Shown here piece after piece: positions 1-9,420 of a stretch of 64,000 nt of DNA (position 1 is its first letter; the number at the start of each line of letters is the position of its first letter). Position numbers and translations under genes: made by a program. Source of the stretch: Reyranella soli (GTDB lineage Bacteria; Pseudomonadota; Alphaproteobacteria; Reyranellales; Reyranellaceae); contig NZ_BKAJ01000038.1 of the NCBI RefSeq assembly GCF_007992495.1, positions 1-64,000 on the forward strand, written 5' to 3'. The notes beneath the pieces were generated by a model. It ran no database searches and was not told where the DNA came from. It worked only from the letters and a program-made list of their open reading frames with translations.

Positions 1-99
1 ACTACGAAAGTCCCGGCGGAAATGCCGATAATACCGGAAAGTCATCTCGCCGCGCCGAAGAACGCGCAAGCGAGCGGCCCTTAAGGCCGCAGGAAAGGT

Positions 100-122
100 C
101 CCTCGCTGCGCTCGGGATGACA
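100..122. repeat. half copy of the GTCATCC-type intergenic repeat
   Basis: The stretch reading aggtccctcgctgcgctcgg followed by gatgac matches the right arm of the larger inverted repeat at 50747-50890. No clear partner arm is visible in the window. The rest of 1-184 shows no convincing gene. Confidence 0.5.
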
Positions 123-279
123 GCGTGCCTGTATCAGGTATCTGCGACTCCAAGCACTAGCGCAACGCCGCCAGTCCGGGGCGGCTACTTCTTCTCGCCG
201 ATCTTGCCCTTGGCCTCGAACAGCTTGTCGGTCTCGTTCGCCAGCACGCCGCCGGCGTGATTCCCCAGTGCTTGGTGCG

Positions 280-1212
280 TCAGAAGAATTTCCAGAAGAC
301 CCAGATCGAGATGGCGTAAGCGGCGCAGATCAAGCCAGCGCCCAGCAGGTTGGCCCGCAGCACGTTGCCCTTGGGGAACATCCACCAACCCATGCGGTTG
401 GCCACCCAGGGCACCCCGAAGCCCGTCAGGGCAACGCTGAAGATGTTGCCGATGAACAGGTTGACGGCCCAGGGCAGGTTCAGCTTGTTCTGCAGGATCG
501 GCGTGCCGAACCAGACGCCCCACAGGAAGACGATGGGGTAGAGCAGCAGCAGGACGATGAAGTCCATCTTCCAGACGGACAGCGTTCCGCCGCCCGACGA
601 CTCGTCGCGGAACCACTGCTCGAAGCCGGTGCCGACGCGGGCATGGAACTCCTCGGTCAGCGGCTCCGCTTCCTCGATCAGTTGCTTGCGCACGGGCGAA
701 TCGAGCCAGGCCTGCAGGTTGGCCTGGGTGTCGAAGCGCAGGATGGCGACGTAGTCGTCCTGGATGCCCGGCACCGGCGGCTCGAAGCGATAGCCCTGCA
801 GGCCCGGCGCCTTGGACTGGGCGGCGGCGATCTTGCGCTCCCAGATGCGGTACTCGGCTTCCTTGCCCGGCTTCACCTGGGTGCTGATCACGGCCGAGAC
901 CGGCGCGGGCTTCCGGCCGCCTTCGTCGTCGCGGACGATGTGCACGTCGTCGCGCCCGATCAGGAACGGCGCTGCGCCCTCGATGCGCGTCTGGCGCTCG
1001 CTCGAGGCCAGCCAGCGCTGTGCGTCCTCCATGGTGTGGAAGCGCTGCAGGATGACCCAGTCGACCTGCAGCGGCGGATTGGGCGGCATCAGCCGCTGCT
1101 CGACGAAGCCTGGGAAGCTCGAGACCATGTTGCTGGTCTCACCCTGCCAGCGTGCGAAGTCCTCGGATCGCTCCGGCCGCACGCTGGTCTGGGTGACGAT
1201 GCTGACGGTCAT
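280..1212 (-). CDS. two-ABM-domain protein with C-terminal membrane segments (COG3224-like)
   Basis: A 310-residue protein. Residues about 1-95 and 100-190 are two repeats of the antibiotic biosynthesis monooxygenase (ABM) ferredoxin-like fold. Three hydrophobic segments follow, near residues 213-235, 243-270 and 287-310. This matches the uncharacterised COG3224 type, a dimeric alpha-beta barrel joined to a membrane anchor. The ATG at 1212 overlaps the stop of the molybdenum hydroxylase gene (ATGA), so the two are translationally coupled, and this is the last gene of the porin/hydroxylase operon. The reaction is unknown; a role near the membrane with the hydroxylase product is inference. The protein ends in a hydrophobic WKFF at 280, yet codon-biased sequence continues in another frame to 185 (see findings), so the true 3' end is uncertain. 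Confidence 0.8.
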   Translation of the reverse strand: MTVSIVTQTSVRPERSEDFARWQGETSNMVSSFPGFVEQRLMPPNPPLQVDWVILQRFHTMEDAQRWLASSERQTRIEGAAPFLIGRDDVHIVRDDEGGRKPAPVSAVISTQVKPGKEAEYRIWERKIAAAQSKAPGLQGYRFEPPVPGIQDDYVAILRFDTQANLQAWLDSPVRKQLIEEAEPLTEEFHARVGTGFEQWFRDESSGGGTLSVWKMDFIVLLLLYPIVFLWGVWFGTPILQNKLNLPWAVNLFIGNIFSVALTGFGVPWVANRMGWWMFPKGNVLRANLLGAGLICAAYAISIWVFWKFF

Positions 1213-3926
1213 TTGGCCCTGGTCAGTCCGCCGCTGAACAGGCGATCCGCAGTGAAGGGAAGGTGGGCGAAGCGCACGCCGGTCGCATTGGCGAGCGCAT
1301 TGGACACCGCGGGCGCCACCGGGTTGATGCCGCACTCGCCCTGGGACTTGGCGCCCAGGGGACCGATGGCATCGACCGTGTCGGCGAAGAAGATGTCGGT
1401 GTGCGGCGTGTCGGCGAAGGCCGGGACGCGGCAGTTGCGCAGCTGCGGGTTCACCATGTGGCCCTCCTCGTGGACCATGTTCTCGACCAGCGCCCAGCCG
1501 TAGCCCATGGCGACCGCGCCATCGAGCTGGCCGCGGCACTGCATGGGGTTGATCGGCTGGCCGATGTCGGCCGCATGCACGCTGTGCAGGATGCGGATCT
1601 CGCCGGTCACGCGATGCACCGCGAGCCGCACGCCCTGGACGTTGAAGGCGATGGTACGCGGCGACAGGTAGGCCTTGCGGCTGACCGTGAAGCGGTGGTT
1701 GACCTTGGCGCCCTCGGCATGCAGCTCGGTGAGCGGAATCCGCTTGTTGCCGCAGATCACCGCGTCGTTGTCGAGGCGGCACTGGTCGACCGGAGTCTTG
1801 GTGAAGCGCGCGGCGAAGTCGAGGATATCGGCCTTCATCGCCTCGGCGGTGATCATCACCGCCTTGCCCGCCACCACCGTGCCGGTGCTGGCGAAGGTGC
1901 CGGTGTCGTAGGGCGTGCGGTCGGTGTCGGCATTGATGATGTCGATGTCGGCGGCGCGCACGCCGACAACGGAAGCGGCCATCTGCTTGTGCGCCGTGGT
2001 GATGCCGTTGCCCATCTCCGACGAGCCACAGGCCAGATGGTACTTGCCGTCGGGCAGGAGCTTCATCTCGGCGCCCGAGCGATGCTCGGTCGGCGGGCCG
2101 CATTCGAGCATGGCGAGTGCGGCGCCGGTGCCTTCGAGCCAGTCGTCGCCGTCGGGCTTGTTCACGCCGTTGCCCTTCTTCAGCTCGCGCTCGACGATCT
2201 CCAGGCACTGGTCGATGCCATGGCTGCCGAAGCTCGCATCGCTGGGCTCCATCCAGATCGATTCGACGTTGTCGCCCGGCCGAACGACGTTCTTGCGGCG
2301 GATCTCGAACGGATCCATGTCCAGGACCTTCGCCAGCTCGTTCATGGCGCATTCCATGGCGAAGGTGGTCTGCGAGGCGCCGTAGCCGCGGAAGCCGCCG
2401 CCCGGGATCATGTTGGTGTAGACGACGCGGCCGATGCCCTTCTTGTTGGCGCAGCGATAGGCCGCGAACGGGCTCGCCATGGCGGCGGCCAGCGTCTCGC
2501 TGGCGTGGTTGCCGTAGGCGCCGGTGTTGGACACCACCTGGACGTCGAGCGCGGTCAGCGTGCCGTCCCGCTTGGCGCCGATCTTGATCTTGGTGGTCAT
2601 CTGGTGCCGGGTCGTGGCGCCGATGAACTCGTCCTCGCGGGTCCACTCCCATTTCACCGGGCGGCCGTCGAGCTTCATGGTGGCGAACAGCGGCAGGTCC
2701 TCCGACACCATCTCCTGCTTGCCGCCGAAGCCGCCGCCGACGCGCTCGGTGTAGACGTGGATCCGCGCGGCCGGCACGCCCATCAGGTAGGCGAGCTTGG
2801 TGCGGGCGGCGAACGGACCCTGCGAGCTGGTGCGCACGTGCCAGCGGCCGTCCTTGCCCTTGTAGGCGATCGAGCCGTGGGTCTCGAGATGCACGTGCTG
2901 GACGCGCGAGGTCGAGTAGGTGTTCTCGTGGATGACCTCGGCTTCCCTGAAGCCCTTGTGGATGTCGCCGATCTCGCCAGCCAAGGTGGCGAAGATGTTG
3001 CCGTTGGCGGTGTCGACCTCGTCCTTCTCGTGAAGGATCGGCGCGCCCGGCTCCATGGCGGCCACCGGATCGAACACGGTCGGCAGCAGCTCGTATTCGA
3101 TCTCGACGGCGCGCACGCCTGCCTCGGCGGCCGCCTCCGTCTCGCCGATCACCGCGACCAGGCGCTGGCCGACGAAGCGGGCGACGTTGTCCAGCATGTA
3201 GGTGTCGTCGGGGTCAACGAGATGGTCCTCGTGCAGCGCGGTGCTGTAGAGCCGGCGCGGCACGTCCTCCCAGGTGTAGACGGCGACCACGCCGGGGACG
3301 GCGAGCGCCTTGCTCTTGTCGATCTTCTTGAGGCGGGCGTGGGCATGCGGCGAGCGCAGCACCTTGAGATGCAGCATGCCCTCCATCCAGACGTCCATGG
3401 TGTAGTGGGCCTTGCCCGTCAGGATGGCGTCGGTGAACGGGTTGGGCAGGCTGGCGCCCAGCGCCTTGCCAGCGACGTCCTTCTCAATGTTCTTCTTGCC
3501 GTGCAGGGCATCGACGATCGAGCGATAGCCGGTGCAGCGGCAGATGTTGCCTTTGAGCGCGTGCGGCAGGTCGGCCTTGTGGGCCTCGTCGAACGCCGCC
3601 GAGGCCGTCGTCATCATCATGCCGGCGGCGCAGTAGCCGCACTGGAAGGCCTGCGCATCATGGAAGGCCTGCTGGATGGGATGCAGCTTGCCGTTCTGCG
3701 CGAGGCCCTCGATGGTGGTGATCTTGCGACCCTCGCCGCGGAAGGCGGGCACCAGGCAGGAATGGAACGGCTTGCCGTCCAGCCACACCGTGCAGGCGCC
3801 GCAATCGCCGGCGTCGCAGCCTTTCTTGACGCCGAACACCTCGAGGTCGCGCAGGAAGGTGCGCAGGCACTGGCCGGGCTTCGCTTCGGCCGAGTAGAGG
3901 CGGCCGTTGACTTCGTACTTGCTCAT
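1209..3926 (-). CDS. xanthine dehydrogenase-family molybdenum hydroxylase, 2Fe-2S and Mo domains fused
   Basis: A 905-residue fusion. The N-terminal ~150 residues form a double [2Fe-2S] module: C37, C42, C45 and C57 are the plant-ferredoxin set, and C96, C99, C129 and C131 (CGYC and CRC) the second cluster. The remainder is the molybdopterin-binding large subunit, with the GGGFGGK and GGGFRGYG cofactor loops and a GECGINP segment whose Glu sits where the catalytic base is expected. These enzymes hydroxylate carbons in purines, aldehydes or N-heterocycles; the substrate cannot be read here. The FAD subunit is the gene just upstream, with ATGA overlap. In most relatives the iron-sulphur and Mo chains are separate, so the fusion is notable. 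No XdhC-like maturation factor lies nearby. Confidence 0.92.
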   Translation of the reverse strand: MSKYEVNGRLYSAEAKPGQCLRTFLRDLEVFGVKKGCDAGDCGACTVWLDGKPFHSCLVPAFRGEGRKITTIEGLAQNGKLHPIQQAFHDAQAFQCGYCAAGMMMTTASAAFDEAHKADLPHALKGNICRCTGYRSIVDALHGKKNIEKDVAGKALGASLPNPFTDAILTGKAHYTMDVWMEGMLHLKVLRSPHAHARLKKIDKSKALAVPGVVAVYTWEDVPRRLYSTALHEDHLVDPDDTYMLDNVARFVGQRLVAVIGETEAAAEAGVRAVEIEYELLPTVFDPVAAMEPGAPILHEKDEVDTANGNIFATLAGEIGDIHKGFREAEVIHENTYSTSRVQHVHLETHGSIAYKGKDGRWHVRTSSQGPFAARTKLAYLMGVPAARIHVYTERVGGGFGGKQEMVSEDLPLFATMKLDGRPVKWEWTREDEFIGATTRHQMTTKIKIGAKRDGTLTALDVQVVSNTGAYGNHASETLAAAMASPFAAYRCANKKGIGRVVYTNMIPGGGFRGYGASQTTFAMECAMNELAKVLDMDPFEIRRKNVVRPGDNVESIWMEPSDASFGSHGIDQCLEIVERELKKGNGVNKPDGDDWLEGTGAALAMLECGPPTEHRSGAEMKLLPDGKYHLACGSSEMGNGITTAHKQMAASVVGVRAADIDIINADTDRTPYDTGTFASTGTVVAGKAVMITAEAMKADILDFAARFTKTPVDQCRLDNDAVICGNKRIPLTELHAEGAKVNHRFTVSRKAYLSPRTIAFNVQGVRLAVHRVTGEIRILHSVHAADIGQPINPMQCRGQLDGAVAMGYGWALVENMVHEEGHMVNPQLRNCRVPAFADTPHTDIFFADTVDAIGPLGAKSQGECGINPVAPAVSNALANATGVRFAHLPFTADRLFSGGLTRAK

Positions 3927-4735
3927 GACAGCTCCGCGCGAATCTGTTCTGCCAGATAGAAGGTGACGTGACGCTTGTAGGCGGCCGAGCCGTGGACGTC
4001 GTTGAACCAGGCGTCAGGCGGCAGGCGTTCGTTGATCGCCTGGTGCAGCTCCTTGGCCGACGGCGTCTTCCTGAAGCGGATGTGCACCGGCCGCGGCGTC
4101 GCGGCGGTGATGGTCAGCAGGAAGTCGTAGTCGTTGTCCTCGACGGTGGCGACGATCAGCGCCGCCGAGCGGCCGAAATGCGTCAGCGAGACCTGGCGCA
4201 TGGCGAAGCGCTTGGTCAGCGCCGAGGCGGGCAGGAAGATCTGGCGCAGAAGCTCGCCCTTCTGCAGGACGTTGGTGTGCATGCCGGTGACGAAGTCGAC
4301 CACCGGCACCTCGCGCGGCGTGCCGTTCTGCGGCCACAGCGTGCAGACGCCTTCGAGTGCCGCCGTCAGCGAGATCATGGCGCCTGCCGGCAAGGACATG
4401 ACGATGTTGCCGCCCACGGTGGCCGCGTTCCAGATCTTGAACGACATCAGGAAGCAGTCGATGCACTTGTCGAACAGCGGCACGGCCCGCCATTCCGGCG
4501 GCCCCTTGAAGTCGTGCAGCTCGACGATCTTGCAGGTCGCGGCGATCTCCAGGCCCGACGGCGTCACGGTCAGCGCCGGCCAGCCCAGCCGCTCCAGGTC
4601 GACCAGCGTGTCGGTGCTGACCTGGGGCTCGGAGAACAACCAGGTCCCGCCACCCAGGAAGGCGTGGCCGTCGCGCCATTCGATCTCCTCGAAGGACTTC
4701 GGCCGTTTCACGTCAACGATCGTATTGAGGTTCAT
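3923..4735 (-). CDS. FAD-binding subunit of molybdenum hydroxylase (CoxM/CutM type)
   Basis: A 270-residue protein of the CoxM family, which carries FAD and passes electrons from the iron-sulphur clusters to an acceptor. An N-terminal FLGGGTWLF segment and a central NAATVGGNIVM segment correspond to the two conserved FAD-pyrophosphate loops. The length is slightly shorter than the usual 280-290. It overlaps the fused hydroxylase gene by four bases (ATGA), so 1:1 coupled synthesis is likely. A 70-base gap separates it from the upstream secreted protein gene, and all lie in one minus-strand operon. Confidence 0.9.
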   Translation of the reverse strand: MNLNTIVDVKRPKSFEEIEWRDGHAFLGGGTWLFSEPQVSTDTLVDLERLGWPALTVTPSGLEIAATCKIVELHDFKGPPEWRAVPLFDKCIDCFLMSFKIWNAATVGGNIVMSLPAGAMISLTAALEGVCTLWPQNGTPREVPVVDFVTGMHTNVLQKGELLRQIFLPASALTKRFAMRQVSLTHFGRSAALIVATVEDNDYDFLLTITAATPRPVHIRFRKTPSAKELHQAINERLPPDAWFNDVHGSAAYKRHVTFYLAEQIRAELS

Positions 4736-4805
4736 GCCATCCCTCCTGCGCAGTCGTTTCTTGTCGGGGCAGGCGATGGTGCCCGCTCCGTCGGCGTGTC
4801 GATGC

Positions 4806-5912
4806 CTACTTCAGGTCGTCGAGCGACGTCGGGCCGGGGCCCGTCGTGATCAGCGTCGGCCACTGCTTGGAGCCGAACGGCACGGCGGGCGGCAGGAACG
4901 GCTGCTTACCGCGGCGCTGCATCTCGGAGATGATGGTCTTGCGGCCATCGCCTCCCATCAGCTCGAAGTCCATGACCTTGTAGTTGCCGAAGAACAGCTC
5001 GCCGACCGAGCGGTCGCCGATGATGCGGGTCATCGCGACCAGCATCTCGTCGGGCGTTGTGGTGAAGCCCATCGTCTCGATCAGCATCAGGCGGTCGTTG
5101 ATCGCCTCGGGCCCGAAATACTGGGCGAGCACCGAGAACAAGACGTTGTTCTGGCGCGCCACGTAGATCGTGTTCGAGGCGGCATAGGTATTGGCCATGT
5201 CGGGGCCGAGCATCGCCGACCACTCGTCCATCACGCCCATCCAGTGCTTGACCTGGATCGAGGCCGCCCAGTTGATGATCAGCTTGATGTTCGGCGCCTG
5301 CTTCTTGGCGAAGGCGAGCAGGGGCTCGAGCGCGACGGCGCCCTTGGCCAGGCAGTCGTCCATGTAGGCGACGTTGTTGGCCAGGATCTCCTTCACCGCG
5401 GGCTTCCAGTCGGCCTGGATGTCGTTGCTGGCGTCGAGGCCGTCGAGCGCGGTCTTCATCTGCGTGCGATAGGCCGCCATCGGCGCGATCCAGCGCTTGT
5501 CGTTCGGGTTGTTAACCGACGGGATGACGACCTGGCTGATCGCCATGGTGCTGTGTCCGGTCGACTTCAGGATCTGGTAGACCTTGGGGACCTTGGGCGC
5601 ATCGATCGGCGCCTGGCCCGGCCGGAAGAGCATCAGCCGCCCGCCCTCGTTGGTGAACATCGCCAGGATGATCGGATGCTTGGCCAGGATGTTGCGGCGG
5701 TAGATCGTTCCCGCCCGGTCGTAGAGCGTGAACATGCCGATATCGAGCTGCAGCAGGTCGCGCGTGGCGACGTCGCTCGGGTTCGACGCCGTGTTGCCCG
5801 AGATGTTGGCGATATACTCGGGAAGGTTTGCCGGCGCCTGCGCCGACGCTGTCCCGACGGCAAGTCCGGCCGCGAGCAAGCTCGCGGTGACGTGCAACAG
5901 TCGTCTCTTCAT
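4806..5912 (-). CDS. secreted protein of unknown function in the porin/hydroxylase operon
   Basis: A 368-residue protein. The ATG at 5912 is chosen because GGAGG lies seven bases upstream and the product then begins with a clean signal peptide (MKRRLLHV..., cleavage near AQA at residue ~26). The mature part is soluble-looking, with several W and N-rich stretches, no cysteine pairs and no motif I can assign. It lies between the OprB porin gene (68-base gap) and the FAD subunit gene (70-base gap) on the same strand, so it is probably periplasmic and acts with the porin and hydroxylase. I do not recognise the family. Confidence 0.85.
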   Translation of the reverse strand: MKRRLLHVTASLLAAGLAVGTASAQAPANLPEYIANISGNTASNPSDVATRDLLQLDIGMFTLYDRAGTIYRRNILAKHPIILAMFTNEGGRLMLFRPGQAPIDAPKVPKVYQILKSTGHSTMAISQVVIPSVNNPNDKRWIAPMAAYRTQMKTALDGLDASNDIQADWKPAVKEILANNVAYMDDCLAKGAVALEPLLAFAKKQAPNIKLIINWAASIQVKHWMGVMDEWSAMLGPDMANTYAASNTIYVARQNNVLFSVLAQYFGPEAINDRLMLIETMGFTTTPDEMLVAMTRIIGDRSVGELFFGNYKVMDFELMGGDGRKTIISEMQRRGKQPFLPPAVPFGSKQWPTLITTGPGPTSLDDLK

Positions 5913-5980
5913 CAGTCCTCCAATCGTGGCCCGCGGCGGGCCTTCCAAGTGATTGCCAGTTGTCGTCAAAAAAGCCTCCA

Positions 5981-7324
5981 TCAGAAAAGCACGGTGAGAC
6001 GCAGCGTCGTCGTCAGCGCGCCGGGCAATGTCGGCGACGCGCCGGGCGTCGGGATGTACGTAACCGTCGGCTGCATGAAGATCGACGCAAACAAGTGGGC
6101 CTGGTAATAGCCCTGAAACATCAGCTCGGTCTGTCGCTGGAAGAGGTTCGGGTTGAGCCGCGACACGGCCACGCCGATGCCCATCGAATCGCTGGCCCGG
6201 TCGCCGAACGGGCTGAACGCGGTCAGGCCGGCACCATAGTACTGGGTGATCGGCAATGTCTGCGAGGCGTTGGCGCCGACCTGGTAGAAAACCGAGATCG
6301 AGGAATTGTCGACCTTCGGGTTGATGTGATGGGCCACGCGCTGCGAGCCGAACAGGTAGAAACCACCGGTGCCATCCTCGGTGATGCCACGGGCCGACAG
6401 AACACCGGTCTGCCGCCACAGTCCGAAGCCGAACTGTCCCGGATGCTTGCCCTCGCCAAGCAGCCAATTGATGCCCACCTCGCCGATATTGAACCAGTAG
6501 CCGTTGAACATCGGCGGATTGAGGCCGGTTTGGATGTTGCGCGCGCGGTTGCCGTCGTAGACGCCGAGATTGACGTAGAAGGATTTGGTCGGCGAAAAGT
6601 TCACGGTCACGCCGTTCGCCGGGTTGTAGTAGCCCATCATCGCGCCGATCATCGAGCCGTTGACGAAGACCGGCGTCCACAGCAGGCCGCTGACGGCCGG
6701 GATGTTCTGCGTGTCGTCGGCCAGCGCCACCGGTCGCAGGACGTTGCCGAAGTCGTAGGTCGGCAAGACGCGGCCGATGCGCATCGAGAGCACGTCCTTG
6801 ATCATTTCCTGCAGGTACCAGGCTTCGAGGAGCTCGGTACGGTTGAACGGCTGCAGGCCGACGATGCTGTTGTACCCGGCGACGCTACCGGCCTGCTCGT
6901 TGGTCTCGCTGCCGTTGAATTGCAGGAACTGGACGCCGAAGGCCGCACCCTTCCAGTCGACCAGCTTGTTGGCATCGACGTGGAGGCCGACGAAGAGCGC
7001 CTGGTTGTTGGTCCAGCCGCCGGGAACTGCTCCGCCCGCAGCCACCAGGTTGGTGTCGGCGAGCCACAGCCCGCCCAGCTTCACTCCCCATTCGTCCTTC
7101 AAGCCGAGTGTATGGCCGAGCCATCCAGTGCCGACGATGGAGTAGTCGGTTGCCGCTGGGTTGCCGCTGACCGCGGGCGAGGCCTGCGCCATGGCTTGCC
7201 CGGTGGATGCCAGGACGGCGATGGCACTCAGCCCCGCCCAGATGGTGGACCGCCAGCCGCCGTTGCCCCCAAAGCGACGGCGGCTGGACCGACCCGGCCT
7301 CCCGACATCTGCCCCCAATGCCAT
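5981..7324 (-). CDS. OprB-family carbohydrate-selective-type outer membrane porin
   Basis: A 447-residue protein. Reading begins at the ATG at 7324; a longer frame reaches 7546 but its extra N-terminus is Arg-rich and not signal-like. From 7324 there is a signal peptide of about 47 residues ending in AMAQA, then an aromatic- and glycine-rich beta-barrel pattern ending in the terminal Phe expected of outer membrane proteins (LRLTVLF). Segments such as GYYNPANGVTVNFSPT and FNIGEVGINW are typical of OprB porins. It is first in the minus-strand operon leading to the molybdenum hydroxylase and probably admits that enzyme's substrate or another small solute. Specificity for sugars is a family property, not shown here. 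Confidence 0.85.
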   Translation of the reverse strand: MALGADVGRPGRSSRRRFGGNGGWRSTIWAGLSAIAVLASTGQAMAQASPAVSGNPAATDYSIVGTGWLGHTLGLKDEWGVKLGGLWLADTNLVAAGGAVPGGWTNNQALFVGLHVDANKLVDWKGAAFGVQFLQFNGSETNEQAGSVAGYNSIVGLQPFNRTELLEAWYLQEMIKDVLSMRIGRVLPTYDFGNVLRPVALADDTQNIPAVSGLLWTPVFVNGSMIGAMMGYYNPANGVTVNFSPTKSFYVNLGVYDGNRARNIQTGLNPPMFNGYWFNIGEVGINWLLGEGKHPGQFGFGLWRQTGVLSARGITEDGTGGFYLFGSQRVAHHINPKVDNSSISVFYQVGANASQTLPITQYYGAGLTAFSPFGDRASDSMGIGVAVSRLNPNLFQRQTELMFQGYYQAHLFASIFMQPTVTYIPTPGASPTLPGALTTTLRLTVLF

Positions 7325-7574
7325 GCGTTGCCCCAAGACTTTGCACGACCCTGCCCATGACTTTTTACCTGCGCGGGGTGTGCGTTGTGGCGTCAAGAAA
7401 GGATCAAGACGAATGGTCAGCCTCCGGATGGAAGAGGTCCGATCAGGAAAAAACCCGTGTTTGCAACGCTTTGGCGGGCAGACTAGGGTCGCCCGAGCGG
7501 GTAGGATGCGGCGCCCCGCGCGGGATGGCGCGCCGGCAAACTGCAAGTTTCATGATTGGGCGAAGCCGTCTGGC

Positions 7575-9251
7575 ATGTCGGTCTACGCGTTCGGTCCTTT
7601 CATCCTCGACACTGCGGGACGCCGCCTGACGCGCGACGGCCAAAGGATGGCCGTGCCCGGGAAGGCCTGGCAGATCCTGCTGATGCTGGCCGAGGCTGGC
7701 GGGCGCCTGGTGTCGCACGACACCTTCCGGGCGAGGCTGTGGCCCAACATTGTGGTCGAGGACCGCACGCTCACCGTCCATATGTCGACCCTGCGCAAGG
7801 CACTGGGAGACGGTTCGGCCGATCTGATCGAGACGGTGTCGCGCGAGGGCTATCGCCTCTCCGCACCGGTCCGTGTGCTGCTGGAGGCCGGCCCGCAGGC
7901 AGCGAGCGCGCTGCCGATCGCCACCGCCAAGACTCTGGCCGTGCGGCCCTTCGCGACGCCGGAGCTCGCTGAGGCCGACAGCTATCTCGGGGTCGGCATT
8001 GCCGATGCCGTGACCACGGCCCTGGGCGTCGAGGACCTGGCCGGCGCCCGCTCGCTCGGCGTGGAGCATCTGCTGGAGGGTTCGGTCCAGCGCAGCGCCG
8101 AGCGCCTGCGCGTGGAAGTACGCCTGATCGAAGTGGCGAGTGGCCGCACCGAATGGAGCGAGCGCTTCGAGCAGGCCCCGATGGATCCGTCGGCCTTGCA
8201 GGACGCCATCGCCGCGCGCGTCGCGACGTCGCTGCCGCAGTCGTCGCCCGCCGATCAGGACGTGCAGAGCTATCGGCCGCGGGCGGCGGAGGCCTACTTC
8301 CTGCAGCTCGAGGCGCGGGCCCATCTCAAGCCGTTCACGCGGCTGCCGCTGATCAAGGCGCTGACCCTGTTCGAGCAGGCGCTGGTGCTCGATCCCGATT
8401 ACGCCATGGCGCATGCCGGGCTCGCCTCGACCTATCTGTTGATGGCGTCGACGGCGATGTTGCGGCCGTTGCAGGTCGACGAGGCGATGCCGATGGCGCG
8501 CCGCCATGCCCAGCGGGCGATCGCCCTCGATGAGGGGCTGGCCGAGGCCTGGGCGGCGCTCGGCCGCGTGAAGATGGAGTACGACTGGGATTGGGACGGC
8601 GCGGAGGCCGATCTCGCGCATGCGGTCGCCCTCAATGCCAGCTCGGTCGAGGCGCTCGGTACCTTCGGCCAGTTCCTGAGTGCGATGGGGCGCCATGACG
8701 AGGCGATCGACGCCATGGAGCAGGCGCAGCGGCTCGATCCGCGCAGCGTCGAGACGCTGCAGCATCTGGCGATCGTCTACTGGATGGCGGGTCACGCCGA
8801 CCGGGCGCTCGCGGCGGTGGGCGACAGCCTGAAGGTCCTGCCCGCGTCCACCCGCGCGCACTACGGGCGCATGATGATCCTCGACCAGCTGGGCCGGCGC
8901 GACGAGGCGATGGCCGAGCGTCTCACCACCCTGCGCGGGCTCGCCGTCGCCGAGGGCCTGGCCGAGCACGTCGAAGCGCTGGCTTGCAGCAAGGGCTGGC
9001 GCGAGGCGATGATCGTGTGGATCGGCCTGCTCGAGCGCACCAACCGCTGGGAGGGTGCCGCCCAGCAATGGATGGCTGTCGGCGAGCCGGGACGCGCGCT
9101 CGACGCCCTCGAGCATTGCGTCAAGGCACGCACCACTTACCTGTGCTTCACCGCCCAGAATCCGTGCTTCCGGCCGCTCCATGGCGATCCGCGCTTCGAG
9201 CAGATCCTTCGCGCGCTCAAGCTCGATGGACGCGCAAGAAGTGAGTCCTGA
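7575..9251 (+). CDS. winged-helix (CadC/OmpR-type) transcriptional regulator with TPR domain
   Basis: A 558-residue protein. Residues 1-100 form an OmpR/PhoB-type winged helix (VSHDTFRARLWP... TVHMSTLRKALGD... TVSREGYRL). A short domain follows with the LAVRPF...LGVGIADAV pattern seen in CadC/adenylyl-cyclase-associated regulators, then at least five tetratricopeptide repeats from about residue 240 (for example ALDEGLAEAWAALGRVKMEY). There is no transmembrane segment, so it is cytoplasmic. It is transcribed divergently from the oprB/hydroxylase operon across ~250 bases and is the obvious candidate regulator of that operon. The ATG at 7575 is preferred because the wing-helix domain begins right there. 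Confidence 0.85.
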   Translation: MSVYAFGPFILDTAGRRLTRDGQRMAVPGKAWQILLMLAEAGGRLVSHDTFRARLWPNIVVEDRTLTVHMSTLRKALGDGSADLIETVSREGYRLSAPVRVLLEAGPQAASALPIATAKTLAVRPFATPELAEADSYLGVGIADAVTTALGVEDLAGARSLGVEHLLEGSVQRSAERLRVEVRLIEVASGRTEWSERFEQAPMDPSALQDAIAARVATSLPQSSPADQDVQSYRPRAAEAYFLQLEARAHLKPFTRLPLIKALTLFEQALVLDPDYAMAHAGLASTYLLMASTAMLRPLQVDEAMPMARRHAQRAIALDEGLAEAWAALGRVKMEYDWDWDGAEADLAHAVALNASSVEALGTFGQFLSAMGRHDEAIDAMEQAQRLDPRSVETLQHLAIVYWMAGHADRALAAVGDSLKVLPASTRAHYGRMMILDQLGRRDEAMAERLTTLRGLAVAEGLAEHVEALACSKGWREAMIVWIGLLERTNRWEGAAQQWMAVGEPGRALDALEHCVKARTTYLCFTAQNPCFRPLHGDPRFEQILRALKLDGRARSES

Positions 9252-9420
9252 CGAATTCCTTACGGCCGCGGGGCCAAAGGTCCTGATTGGCATGGACTCC
9301 CCGTCTCCCTGAAAGCCTGCGTCCGCCCATCACTTCTGTTCCCCCGAACTCGCGGACCGTGGCATTATTGCAGTGGGGAGATGCGGTAGTGAGAGTCGGC
9401 CGTCTCAATTTGGGGACTTA

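Noticed and set aside
1263..3959. An 898-codon open frame on the plus strand
   Set aside because: It lies antisense to the molybdenum hydroxylase gene, whose motifs are unmistakable. Long antisense frames are expected in high-GC DNA. No ribosome site or family pattern was seen.
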